Positions 54,831 to 64,000 of a stretch of DNA of 64,000 nucleotides are shown one piece after another. Under the pieces are notes generated by a model that had not been told where the DNA came from, ran no database searches, and worked only from the letters and a program-made list of their open reading frames with translations. How positions within the stretch are numbered: the first letter of the stretch is position 1; each line of letters begins with the position of its first letter. The position numbers were made by a program, and so were the translations under genes. Where the stretch lies: positions 20,103,277 to 20,167,276 of the forward strand of contig OX352761.1 in NCBI GenBank assembly GCA_947095585.1. Direction: 5' to 3'. This DNA comes from Nephrocerus scutellatus. Its lineage: Eukaryota; Arthropoda; Insecta; Diptera; Pipunculidae.

Positions 54831-55586
54831 CAGATTACAGGGTCATTGGCTTGATCTCATACCTGAACGCTACAGGCTGGATTTAAACCTTGTCCTTATC
54901 CATGCTAGATCCCTCGAGTTTTGTAGCATCAAAATGGCGCACACTGGCGCTAATTGAGGACCTCGCAAGCACAGCTTGGACCACCACTCTACCTACCCAC
55001 CTGGCCTCCAAAATGGATCATATTGTTACGAAAAGTAGTAAGTAGCGCAGACATCATCGTTGGTGAGTTGGAGCGTGAGCCCCGCGCTTGCCTAGCTTGC
55101 GCCATTAAGCATACTCGTGAGAATAAGTACTACACTTAGCGGTCCTCTCTTCGAGAGTAAACCGAGAGCCACTACGTAGGCCAAGGCCAGAACGAAACTG
55201 GTCCTCAACCAAAGGTTGGCCCAGACTCAGCTAACCTCCGAGGAGATCAACCTTATCTGCGGGTAAAGCCAACCCCCGTAGTACCAACGCGACATTGGTG
55301 AGGTCTGACATCAAGGGACTCAGCTTTTTCAGAACGAGTGCCTGGGCGATTGCAAAGCAGACCCTGGCAGCACGTTCGTCCGGAACCGCGAACCCCATCA
55401 TTTGCCACTAGGATTTCCCCAAGTCCTAGGCCGCCCGGGATAGAAACTATCCCAGGCACTACCGCCTGCAGTTGTACGGTAGGGGCGCTTCATACAAAGA
55501 CAGTGCCCGTGCTTGAGACTCTAAGCACTAGCCCCCTGCCCCTTTAATCTAAAATGTAGTCAAACCGGTTTGTGCGGTTTTTCCGG
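54831..55586. other. GC-richer, probably transposon-derived region
   Basis: Higher GC than the surroundings, with broken frames of transposon-like composition. It may be a LINE 5' region, but no domain is recognisable, so I leave it unassigned. Confidence 0.35.
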
Positions 55587-55773
55587 ACCAAAAGTATTGT
55601 TCACGGTGTCCCACCTCTCGCGAATGGGTGACAAACGTTCAGAGACTAATAACTTGTCACGGAAAGCTTCTCAATTCGCCGTTCGGTTCCGGCCTTAAAT
55701 TGTAGGTCTTTTCCATTTGTGCCTAAAAATATACATGCACAACACAAATGGTCTGTCGCACCGAATATTATTA
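55587..55773 (+). mobile_element. tRNA-derived SINE, copy d (head missing)
   Basis: The body from accaaaagtattgttcacgg through taataacttgtcacggaaag to the tail gtcgcaccgaatattattac. It lacks the tRNA-related head and the segment before the tail is shortened. It abuts a family A LINE. Confidence 0.78.
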
Positions 55774-55775
55774 CT

Positions 55776-56680
55776 TATCTGGTCTAATGGTGTTGCAGCA
55801 CTGGACGATAAAGGTCTGATCTGGCACACAGATGGATCGAAGATATAATCTGTAGTGGGAGCTGGGGTATTCGGACCCAACACCAAAGCCTCGTTACCAA
55901 TGGGTATTAGTCCCACTGTTTTCCAAGCTGAACTTCATTAAGGTCTGCGTTAGGATTAACCTTAGTAAGGGTAGTAGAAGTGTTACGATTTATTTCTTTT
56001 CAGATAGTAAAGCAGCACTGAAAGCGCTCTCGTCCAACATAATACACTCTAAATCAGTTAAATGCTGCTATGATGCACTACAATCCCTGGCAGGGATAAA
56101 CAAGGTAAAACTCGGTTGGGTCCCTGGTCACCAGGCAGGCAACGAACATGCGGTTGAACTAGCCAGGGCTGGTTCAGAATCTGCGTTCTTAGGACCGGAT
56201 TAATAAATGGGATTTATAAATCGGAAACCGTAATAATAAATGGGGAGGTAGACTTCGTCTAGCCCATTGCGATAACATCACAGGGCTTAGGTAGTCCGAA
56301 CGGTTCTTTTCTACAATGAAGTCATTAATCTAAACAAGGAAAGCATCAGAAAGCTGGTGAGTTTTCTCACAGGTCATTGTGGCCTGCGATATCACCTTAG
56401 CAAAATTAATCTTGGCTCAATCACAGAATGTAGGTTCTGCTCGGAGAATAATGAAACATCCGGGCACATTCTCTGTGATTGTCCAGCATTGATCTGGTTA
56501 AGGAGAGGTATTTTCCACAAGGCAATATGTTTATCGGCAGATCTGCGAAATTCTGCCACTATCCTTCATTAGGGAGGTAGTAAGTCTCTTAGATAAGTAA
56601 CACCATACGATACAATAGATCTTTTTAAGTCGCAGTGTTAGCCTAGCCTAGCAATTTGGCTAGGGTGTTGTCTTAAAAAA
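55776..56680 (+). mobile_element. LINE family A 3' relic (RNase H and Cys tail)
   Basis: Pieces: LIWHTDGSK, VVGAGVFGPNTKASLPM, FQAELH (RNase H), KVKLGWVPGHQAGNEHAVEL and SFLTGHCGLRYHLSKINLGS, then CRFCSENNETSGHILCDCPA (zinc-knuckle-like). It continues the family A fragments at 2470 and 62812. Many stops. Confidence 0.82.
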
Positions 56681-58304
56681 AATCATCTTCATTTTAAAAA
56701 TCATATATAATCATAAGTACTTCAGGGAAAATGTTTAAAGCAAAAAAAGTTTAAAATTAATGAGCCTTTGGCATGCAAAATTAAAATCCTAAGGTTTATA
56801 TTCGATAACATAATTAAAAGCGTTTGTAAGTCAGCTTAAGTAAATACATAAGAAGATATTTATATGGACAAAGAAACACCTAATATGTATTACAGTTTTT
56901 AATTTATTCTACACAGCATTCGCACAGGCCAGAAAACCTTCGTCCGCGGGTACATACGGCTGGCGGGCCGTTGTTTAGATACCCTTGGTTTAAAGTATTA
57001 AGATTTATTTGGATTGGAAAGTTAAGTCTTTAAGCTACGCCAAGCTGATCGCCGTAAGAGATAAATGGTGGGCGTATTTTCAATTAGCTACCGGTTTGTT
57101 AAGACCGCATTCCTATTGAATATACTCGACAAAACCGTCAGTCAAACCCAAAAAGAGTAAACCGTAGTGTCATTGTTATTGCCGTCCTTTGAAATATTAA
57201 TAGTGGAAGTAAAAAAAAGATAACTCTAACCTACATTCGTGGATATTAAAAATGTAACCTATTTGATTGGAAGATTTTCCTTGCCAGGCCTTAGACTTAG
57301 GCAAATAGCAAACGAGGCCACCCCATTATATGTCGCAGAATCCATTTAGATTTTTCATACTTTTATACTTCCACACTGATGGGTTCGTAATGTTCTAATT
57401 TGAAAGAACATACGCCGATGACGGAATTCATATTTCACCTTTTAGTTTACTTTGCACCTTGTGGAAATGTGTAGTACTCATGTACTACACACTTCTCTAC
57501 TATAGTCACTTACCAGAGCTTTACTTATGATTCTTGATGTACAGTGGCATCATCAAGAATGATAGGATGTTTATGAAGATGGACATTTCATTTTATTTTT
57601 ATGTTTGTTCATTCACAAAGGACAGAAATGTCAGCCTCAACCACTGCATACTGTTTGTTGATGGTTGCTGTTGTCCTTGTTGTAAATCAGGTACTCACTT
57701 GCATATGTGCATATATCATATGAATGCTTATGAGAAAAAAATCCTATTTGTAGATACGAAAACTCACAATTGTACCTCCCCCCATAAATCATATACAAAT
57801 ATATGTATATATTCTGACATGGTGAGCTCTTAAACGCCACTAAAGAACTTCAGTGCAAACGGCAGTGGACCAGATTAAAGCTTTTGAAAAGGAACTCGTT
57901 GACTCTCCCTAGTGATTCAGCGTGGCTATTTAGTAATGTTTGCCTTGTGTTTCCTTTGTGTATATGGAAATAGGTATGTATGTATTATGTATGTATATGT
58001 TCGTACAAGTATGAAATGCTCAAGTGCTGCGGTTGGCCAAACTCTAATATGCAGTTCAGCGATAACGTGGAGTGGCTACACCCGTTGGTTTATGCTCCAG
58101 CCATTATTCCCCGTTTAACCGTTTGTGGCACCTTCTTAAACAATCATGAACCGTAAATAACATATTTATTACACCCTACACCCCAAGGGTATTATAGCTT
58201 TTAGGCATACCTGTGTTGCGCTCATAAGGATCCACCTGCAGGATTGACAATTTAATACGAATTAAATAAATATTAAGGGAATTCACGCGTTGGTGTTTAA
58301 TGTC
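56681..58304. other. Intergenic DNA without recognised gene
   Basis: AT-rich with a few moderate open frames (for example 57534-57833) that have Cys- and Tyr-rich, low-information translations. Nothing is supported. Confidence 0.4.
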
Positions 58305-58535
58305 TTGCATGCGTATAAAATTTGAAGAAAATCAGGTAAATTTTGTAAAAAAATTGTATGGATTTCCCCGAACCATTTTAATAGAAAGTGTTGTCATGGA
58401 AAATACACACGTGTGCAAAGTTTGAATAAAATCGGGCTTTAGAAAGTGGGTTTAAAATTGATCACAAGATCTGACCAGCCAGCCAGTCCGCCAGCAACGG
58501 GCACGCGAAGTTAATCTAGAGAATTTAAAAATGCG
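58305..58535 (+). repeat. AT-rich interspersed repeat H, copy 5
   Basis: Contains gcgtataaaatttgaagaaa, gaaaatacacacgtgtgcaa and aaattgatcacaagatctga, ending acgggcacgcgaagttaat. Truncated relative to copy 3. Confidence 0.66.
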
Positions 58536-58919
58536 AACACATTTTTACGGACGTTTGGATTTTGCACTGCTATATCACACATTGCAATCTTTCAAAGGAA
58601 CACTTATTTGCTTAGATTGTGCTAGTAAATTGATATTTATGTCGAAAATTTTGGGATTTCCACCACCCGAAAGAACATGAAATTATATTTCGAGCAACTC
58701 CTTTTGCTCTTAGAGTTTCTCTTTAGGCTCTTTCTATGAAGAAAGTACTCAACATTAGTTTGAACAAAATCGATTGATAATTAAGCAGGCAAATAAAAAA
58801 CTTATTACAATATTTTATTCTATATATATTCTATTAATCCCGGCGTTACCTGAGCAACGCTGACACCGCCCCCAATCAGAACCCTCACAAGACCAACCAA
58901 ATGCCGAAATTCGAACTCA
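58536..58919. other. Spacer
   Basis: No feature recognised. Confidence 0.35.
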
Positions 58920-59880
58920 TTACATCATCATCATCATATTTGGCTCTACAACCGGGGTCCGGTCCTGGCCTCTCGCAAAAAGTCTCTTCACCGGTCCCGA
59001 TTTCGAGCCGATGTCATCCAGTTTCCCTAAACTCTGGGCGTCCTGGTCTACGCCATCCTTCCAACGTAGGCTTGGCCGGCCTCGCTGTTGTGTTCCATAA
59101 ATCCTACCGCAAACGACTTTCCGAGAAGGATCCTCTTCGCTCATGTGAGCTAGGTGTCCTGCCCACCGGACCCTACCGAGCTTAATTTTCTTCACGATGT
59201 CGACATCGCGGTAACGCTCGTAGATCTCATCATTATAGAGTCTTCGGAATCGTCCTTCCTCACATACGGTCTCCGTAAGACTTTTCTCTTGAACGAGACT
59301 AAGAGGTCAGAATGCTTTTGGTAAGCACCCAAGTCTTGAATCCATATATAAGTACTGATATAACAATTGTCTTATACACCAGCAGCTTTGATGACTTGAT
59401 GTTATGGTAAAATTCCTGTATTTGAAGCGTCTTGACAGACTAAAGTAGGCTTTGAGCAACCGTGCGCGTATTTTTTGTTTCATACTGTTATCGGCGGCTA
59501 CAGTTCACCCGAGATAGTTAAAGTATTACACTACTTCAAATTCGCGCTCCACTATTTTAATTGAGGGAACAATGTTGGATTTTCTACTCGCAGACGTGGC
59601 CACCATGTACATACTTTGTTTTGCTCTAATTTATGTACAGCCCCAGATTTTATGCCGCCCGCTTGATCTGGATGAAAGCTTCCTGTACAGCCCTTTGGTT
59701 TTTACCAACGATGTCGATGTCGTCTGGGTAAACCAGTATCTGAATGAGCTTATAGAGGATTGTTCCTCTCGCCGCTACGTCAGAGTCTCAGATCACTTTC
59801 TCCATCGCCAGGTTAAAGAAGACGCAGGCCAGTCTATCCCCTTGACGGAACCCGTTATAGATACTGAATTGGCTTGATAG
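58920..59880 (-). mobile_element. LINE family B relic, RT to 3' end
   Basis: The minus strand starts within FSIYNGFRQGDRLACVFFNL (RT B) and passes degenerate DDIDIV. It ends with KLGRVRWAGHLAHMSEEDPS, RGRPSLRWKDGVDQDAQSLG and GQDRTPVVEPNMMMM, the last Met run being the ATG-repeat tail. The opposite-strand frame at 59572 is its shadow. Confidence 0.85.
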
Positions 59881-59882
59881 TG

Positions 59883-60105
59883 ATCCGGGTTTTCCGAGCG
59901 AAAACCCCACCGAGCATTTATGGGACGAGCTGAAAAAAAGAGTTCGAGCCAGAGATATAGCTCCAACGAGTCTCCAGGACCTGCAATAGATAATAGATAC
60001 CTCAAGATTTGGTGAAAACTTTGATGAAATCAATGAAAAACCGAATGGAAGCTGTCATTCGGGCTAGAGGAGAGAATACTACCTGTTAATAAAACTGTTT
60101 TTACT
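59883..60105 (+). pseudogene. Tc1-like transposase C-terminal relic
   Basis: PTEHLWDELKKRVRARDIAP TSLQDLQ is followed, after a shift, by MKSMKNRMEAVIRARGENTT. This is the Tc1 third-catalytic region (NPIENLWDELKxRV) to the C-terminus. The 5' part is missing, replaced by family B LINE sequence. Confidence 0.78.
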
Positions 60106-60117
60106 TTCTTTTACATA

Positions 60118-60415
60118 ATAATAATATTCGGCGCGACAGACCATTGCGGTCCAAGGCCTAGCTTCTAGCAACCATTTGTGTTGAGCCATGTATATTTTTG
60201 CACACAAATGGAGGGGACATACAATTTAATGCCGGATCCGAAAGGCGAATTAGAAAGTTTTCCGTGACAACTGACAAGTTAATACTCTCGGACGTTTGTC
60301 AGACTTTCGCGACAGGTGGGACACTGTGAAAAATACTTTTAGTGTTACTGGGATTCGAACCACGAACCTTCTGCTCAGAAGTTCATGCTCTTATCCAATG
60401 ACTCACGGCGCCCAC
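60118..60415 (-). mobile_element. tRNA-derived SINE, copy e, with 12-bp target duplication
   Basis: A complete copy in the minus orientation. Head gggcgccgtgagtcattgg and gaaggttcgtggttcgaatc, body with aaaagtatttttcacagtgt, tail gtcgcgccgaatattattat. It is flanked by a perfect ttcttttacata at 60106-60117 and 60416-60427. It landed next to the Tc1 relic. Confidence 0.9.
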
Positions 60416-60469
60416 TTCTTTTACATAGTAAAATAAAATATAGTAATCATAAAAATTTTCGAACTTTTT

Positions 60470-60690
60470 CGAAATTTTTGTAGATTCATATTCGGATGAA
60501 AATTCATACTTAAGCTTTTTACATAAATTGTGAGGGGCCAGATGATTTCGACGGAAATCTGATAGCCGGAAGTGACAGTTTACTAAGAGAGTTTTTCGAG
60601 TTTTTGCAAATAACTGAAAAAGTATAGCACTTAGGAGAATCTGTTAAGTGCAAAAGAAATTTAAACAAAAAACAAACAAAAAATTAAAAA
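60470..60690 (+). repeat. Interspersed repeat W, copy 2
   Basis: Shares gtttttcgagtttttgcaaa and aaaaagtatagcactt with the inverted copy at 38330-38570. Non-coding, with an A-rich right end. Confidence 0.6.
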
Positions 60691-60734
60691 AATAAAAAAA
60701 AATAGAAAATTTGAAAAAAACATTTAATATACAT

Positions 60735-61115
60735 TTACTGAAGGTCCGTGGCTGGCTGGCTGGTCAGATCTTGTGATCAATTTTTAACCCACTTCCTTAA
60801 GCCCGATTTTATTCAAATTTTGCACACATGTGTGCCCGCAATGACAACACTTTCTATTAAAATTTGTGGTTTTCACTCGGGGTCAGGGGGCTCCCATACA
60901 AATATTTTACAAAATTTACCCGGTCTTTTTCAAATTTTATACGCATGTGTATCTCCGATGGACAACACTTTTTGTAAACATTTGGAAGTAATCAGGCCCC
61001 GGAGTCGGGGGCACCCATACAAATTTTATAAAAAAAAGTACCCGATTGGTGGTATCTTCGATTAGAGAATTTACCAGAAAATTTTTAATTTTTATAGGCT
61101 GTTTTTTCAAAACTA
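60735..61115 (-). repeat. AT-rich interspersed repeat H, copy 6
   Basis: The reverse orientation of copy 3: gtgtatctccgatggacaac and catacaaattttataaaaaa blocks, ending with gattagagaatttaccagaa and tttttataggctg, the complement of the cccataaaaa start. Confidence 0.68.
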
Positions 61116-61240
61116 ATTTTCATGCTGACAAATTCACAAAAAACATGTACTTAAGATGTTGACCCCAAAAACCAATTTATTTGCACGGTATAAGTACAAA
61201 AAGGTACCACTGGATAGGTGCTAAAATTGACTTTGAATCT

Positions 61241-61592
61241 GCATTTAAGAAAATTAAACAAACATTGAATTTTTTTATATTTTTTGAACTTTTGTTGAAA
61301 ATTGATCAATGTGCGAATTTTTTGCACCGAAGTGTGTACACCAACCGGATACAAATGTGTTCATCGACCGAATACAAAAACCTAAAACTATGCTACAAAA
61401 AAACCCGAAGAACCGTGCATTTAAGAAAATTAAACAAACATTGAATTTTTTTATATTTTTTGAACTTTTGTTGAAAATTGATCAATGTGCGAATTTTTTG
61501 CACCGAAGTGTGTACACCAACCGGATACAAATGTGTTCATCGACCGAATACAAAAACCTAAAACTATGCTACAAAAAAACCCGAAGAACCGT
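61241..61592. repeat. Perfect 176-bp tandem duplication
   Basis: The unit starting gcatttaagaaaattaaaca at 61241 repeats at 61417 and both end with gaagaaccgt. I see no difference between the two copies, so it is very recent, or an assembly artefact. Confidence 0.9.
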
Positions 61593-61599
61593 GGTTTTA

Positions 61600-62811
61600 T
61601 TTGTGAATTATAATACAGATGAGTGTGGCTGCAGAGCCCGTTACAGGAATAAACGAGCCCCTAGTTTCTATTATTCAATTTAATGTCAGTTGTCTTAAAA
61701 ATAAAGTATTTCTTAATTTTATCTTAAAGTGTTGCTCCCATTATGGTTTGTGTCTCGGTTAACATTTCTGAACCACTAAATTGGTATGCTGATAATACTT
61801 TATCACAGTTTTATAACCACTTTGTGCGTGAGGGATATAGCCAATTAGTATGCAGAGTATATACAATTGGAAATGCAATTGTATAGTTTTATATCCTAAA
61901 AGGTAATAAAGGTAAGTTGTCGTCGAGCTATTAAACAGCCAATGTTGTTGAAATGCTCAAACAGACGAAAAGAAGCAGAAAGATTTAATTTTATTTTATT
62001 TAATATAATATATACGAGTTTGTACCGAATCCCCATGCCACCGAACCTACATCACTTTTTTTAAAACGACGGAAAACAATTTCCTGTACACATCATCATT
62101 TTTTCATTTGAAAAGTATGAACAGTCGAACAGTCGATAATTACCCACTATAGTTTTTTTACGCATTGTTTTTTGCGTCCTCGTTTATCCGCAAAAATTAC
62201 TTGAGCTACAGCGTTGTTAAAGGATGGAATAAAATACAAGTATATGTATAGTTCCATGACTAATTTATTCCATCCCTACCTTCCTCTGAGCACCCTTTAT
62301 ATATATATACAGAGCGAGCTTCCCAAGTGTTTGTAATAAATCTACAAACTCTCCGATTTTTTTTTATTATTGTGTTTACTCTCTTCTTCCTTAATTGCTC
62401 TTTAATTACTTCGACGGTAGATGAAATTTTAATTGATAGAAAGTCTTAAGCTATGAACAAAATCCTATTGTTATAAATGGGGTTGTTCCTTGTTCACAGT
62501 TTTATTTATCTGAAATTTAAGTTTGTTACGAATTTGTGTATAAGTCGTTTCCAATTGCACATTTCGAACCCGAAACCAAAACCACGGTTGAGCTGCCAGA
62601 GTTCCAGTGGTTATGCGGGTTTTATTGGGAACGTTGACGGTATTTGTAAATGCAACTAAAATCCACATTAACCAAAAATGAACTTTGTTTGCATTTTGTT
62701 ATATCTCTTACTATCTCGTACTAAATTACTGGGGAAAGTGATAGTAAAGCGAGCTTCTCTCAGGTTAAACACTGAATTATCTTAAAAGCCAAATAGTATT
62801 AAATATAGTTT
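61600..62811. other. Spacer with one unassigned minus-strand frame
   Basis: No repeat assigned. A minus-strand frame at 62471-62668 reads MWILVAFTNTVNVPNKTRIT and continues for 65 codons with balanced composition. I do not recognise it. It could be an exon or chance. Confidence 0.3.
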
Positions 62812-64000
62812 TTGCAGAAGTATCATGTCCTCACTCACTCTGCTCTTCTACAGAAGGCGATCGATGCAATCCTGCCAAGCTTGATTTTATTATTTAGAGC
62901 AAGCTACAATTGGGGATACATCCCTATTATCTGGAGACAGGTAAATGTGATTTTGATCCCCAGACCTGGAAATAGGCCTAGTGAGCTACCTAAATCATAC
63001 AGACCAATCAGTCTAACATCTTTTGTCCTAAAAATCATGAAGAGACTCATAGATGTTCATATCAGAGGCCGGCTAGAGGTGTCTGCTCCTCTGCACTCAA
63101 GTCAGTTTGCATACAGAAAAGGCAAAAGCACAGAAGGTGCACTCCATTATCTTGTTAAAAAGATAGAAGGAACGTTTCGATCCAAGGAGGTTGCTTTGTG
63201 TGCATTCATAGACATTGAAGGCGCCTTCGATAACACTGGCTATGACTCAATAGAGAGAGCAATTAGTAACAAGGGTATCGAAGTCTCGACCAATCTATGG
63301 ATTAGGGCTATGCTCGAGAGTCGAGATATTACTTCCTCCTCAGGAGGAATGTCAGTGTATGTGACCGCAGTTAAGTGTTGTCCCCAAGGAGGAGTCCTCT
63401 CTCCCCTTCTGTGGTCACTGTTCATAGACGATCTTTTGGTTGATCTACACAGATCAGGTTACATCGTCATTGGCTATGCTGATAACTTGGCGATTATTAT
63501 TTTGGGTAAACACTGCACGACAATTTCTGCTGTCATGCAATGTTCGCTATTACAAGTTTTGGACTGGTGCAGTAGGGAAGGGTTATCCATCAATCCTAGC
63601 AAAACGGTTCTGGTGCCTTTCACTAAAAGAAGGTTGGTTGACTTAGGACCAATCACCATTAAAGGCACCACTCTAATGTATTCCAGCGAGGTCAAATGCC
63701 TTAACTTAACGTAACTGGAAATCTCATATCAAGTCTGCTACAAAACGCGCTACAAGGGCCTTATGGGCCTGCAGAAGACTTTATGGCAGAACTTGGGGCC
63801 TCAGTCCTAAGATGATACAATGGATGTATACAATGATGGTGAGACCCATAATCACGTACGCGGCCATAGTCTGGTGGCCCAAGGTACTCGAACGGACAAC
63901 GGCAAACGAGCTTCAGAAGCTTCAAATAAATAAATCTAGGTATAACAGGTGATATGCGTGCCTGCCCTACGACAGCATTAGAAGCTATCGTAGGTCTTTC
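62812..64000 (+). mobile_element. LINE family A RT, long open frame, cut by the window edge
   Basis: An open frame of 300 codons (62812-63714) has RPGNRPSELPKSYRPISLTS, HSSQFAYRKGKSTEGALHYL, LCAFIDIEGAFDNTGYDSIE (RT A), CCPQGGVLSPLLWSLFIDDL (RT B) and VIGYADNLAIIILG (RT C; YADN instead of YADD). A small deletion then ends the frame and the rest reads on in another frame (TRALWACRRLYGRTWGLSPK, WMYTMMVRPIITYAAIVWWP). It continues past the window. The 5' start is truncated. Confidence 0.88.

Noticed and set aside
57534..57833. 99-codon plus frame, Cys- and Tyr-rich
   Set aside because: No start context, domain or splice evidence; composition fits AT-rich noncoding DNA.
59572..59877. Plus-strand 101-codon frame
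   Set aside because: It is the reverse of the family B RT region, which reads properly on the minus strand.

Overview
This is a dipteran insect nuclear genome window, most likely a higher fly (Brachycera) and plausibly a tephritid fruit fly. The reasons are five ordinary animal genes with short GT-AG introns, two eukaryotic tRNA genes, AT-rich intergenic DNA, and a dense load of LINE, SINE, MITE and Tc1/mariner copies, including a DD41D (rosa-type) mariner, a group first described from tephritids. The tephritid placement is inference. There is no prokaryotic operon, CRISPR array or phage.

Host genes, left to right: (1) phosphatidylinositol 4-kinase type II (minus, eight coding exons, 432-20710), split by a 17.5-kb intron packed with transposon debris and holding a tRNA-Lys(UUU) on the opposite strand. 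(2) A CCDC174 homologue (plus, one exon, 25564-27303). (3) A CHK/EcKinase-like kinase (minus, seven coding exons, 27696-37297). Its first coding exon is 6.5 kb upstream of the rest, a nearly intact mariner sits in intron 1 and a tRNA-Gly(UCC) in intron 2. (4) DIMT1, the 18S rRNA dimethyladenosine transferase (plus, three exons, 42412-43804). (5) Hexosaminidase D, GH20 (minus, seven exons, 46627-49218). All exon joins were made by hand at GT-AG sites and keep one open frame (667, 579, 428, 306 and 724 residues).

The rest is mostly repeats. Several non-LTR retrotransposon families recur, labelled here A (LOA/R1-like, DIEGAFDNT motif), B (DFKAAYDS motif, ATG-repeat tail), C (RTE-like), D (jockey-like, the commonest), E (R1-like) and some singletons. 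They are accompanied by a five-copy tRNA-derived SINE, at least five MITE or foldback families, a six-copy AT-rich family and two recent tandem duplications. Nested insertions with visible target-site duplications give relative ages.

The host genes are housekeeping or detoxification-type genes with no shared pathway: lipid signalling, RNA processing, small-molecule phosphorylation, ribosome maturation and glycan hydrolysis. The most novel items are the SINE family, the DD41D mariner with a single visible stop, two possible short spliced genes inside the PI4K intron, and an unassigned 63-codon reading frame next to a SINE.
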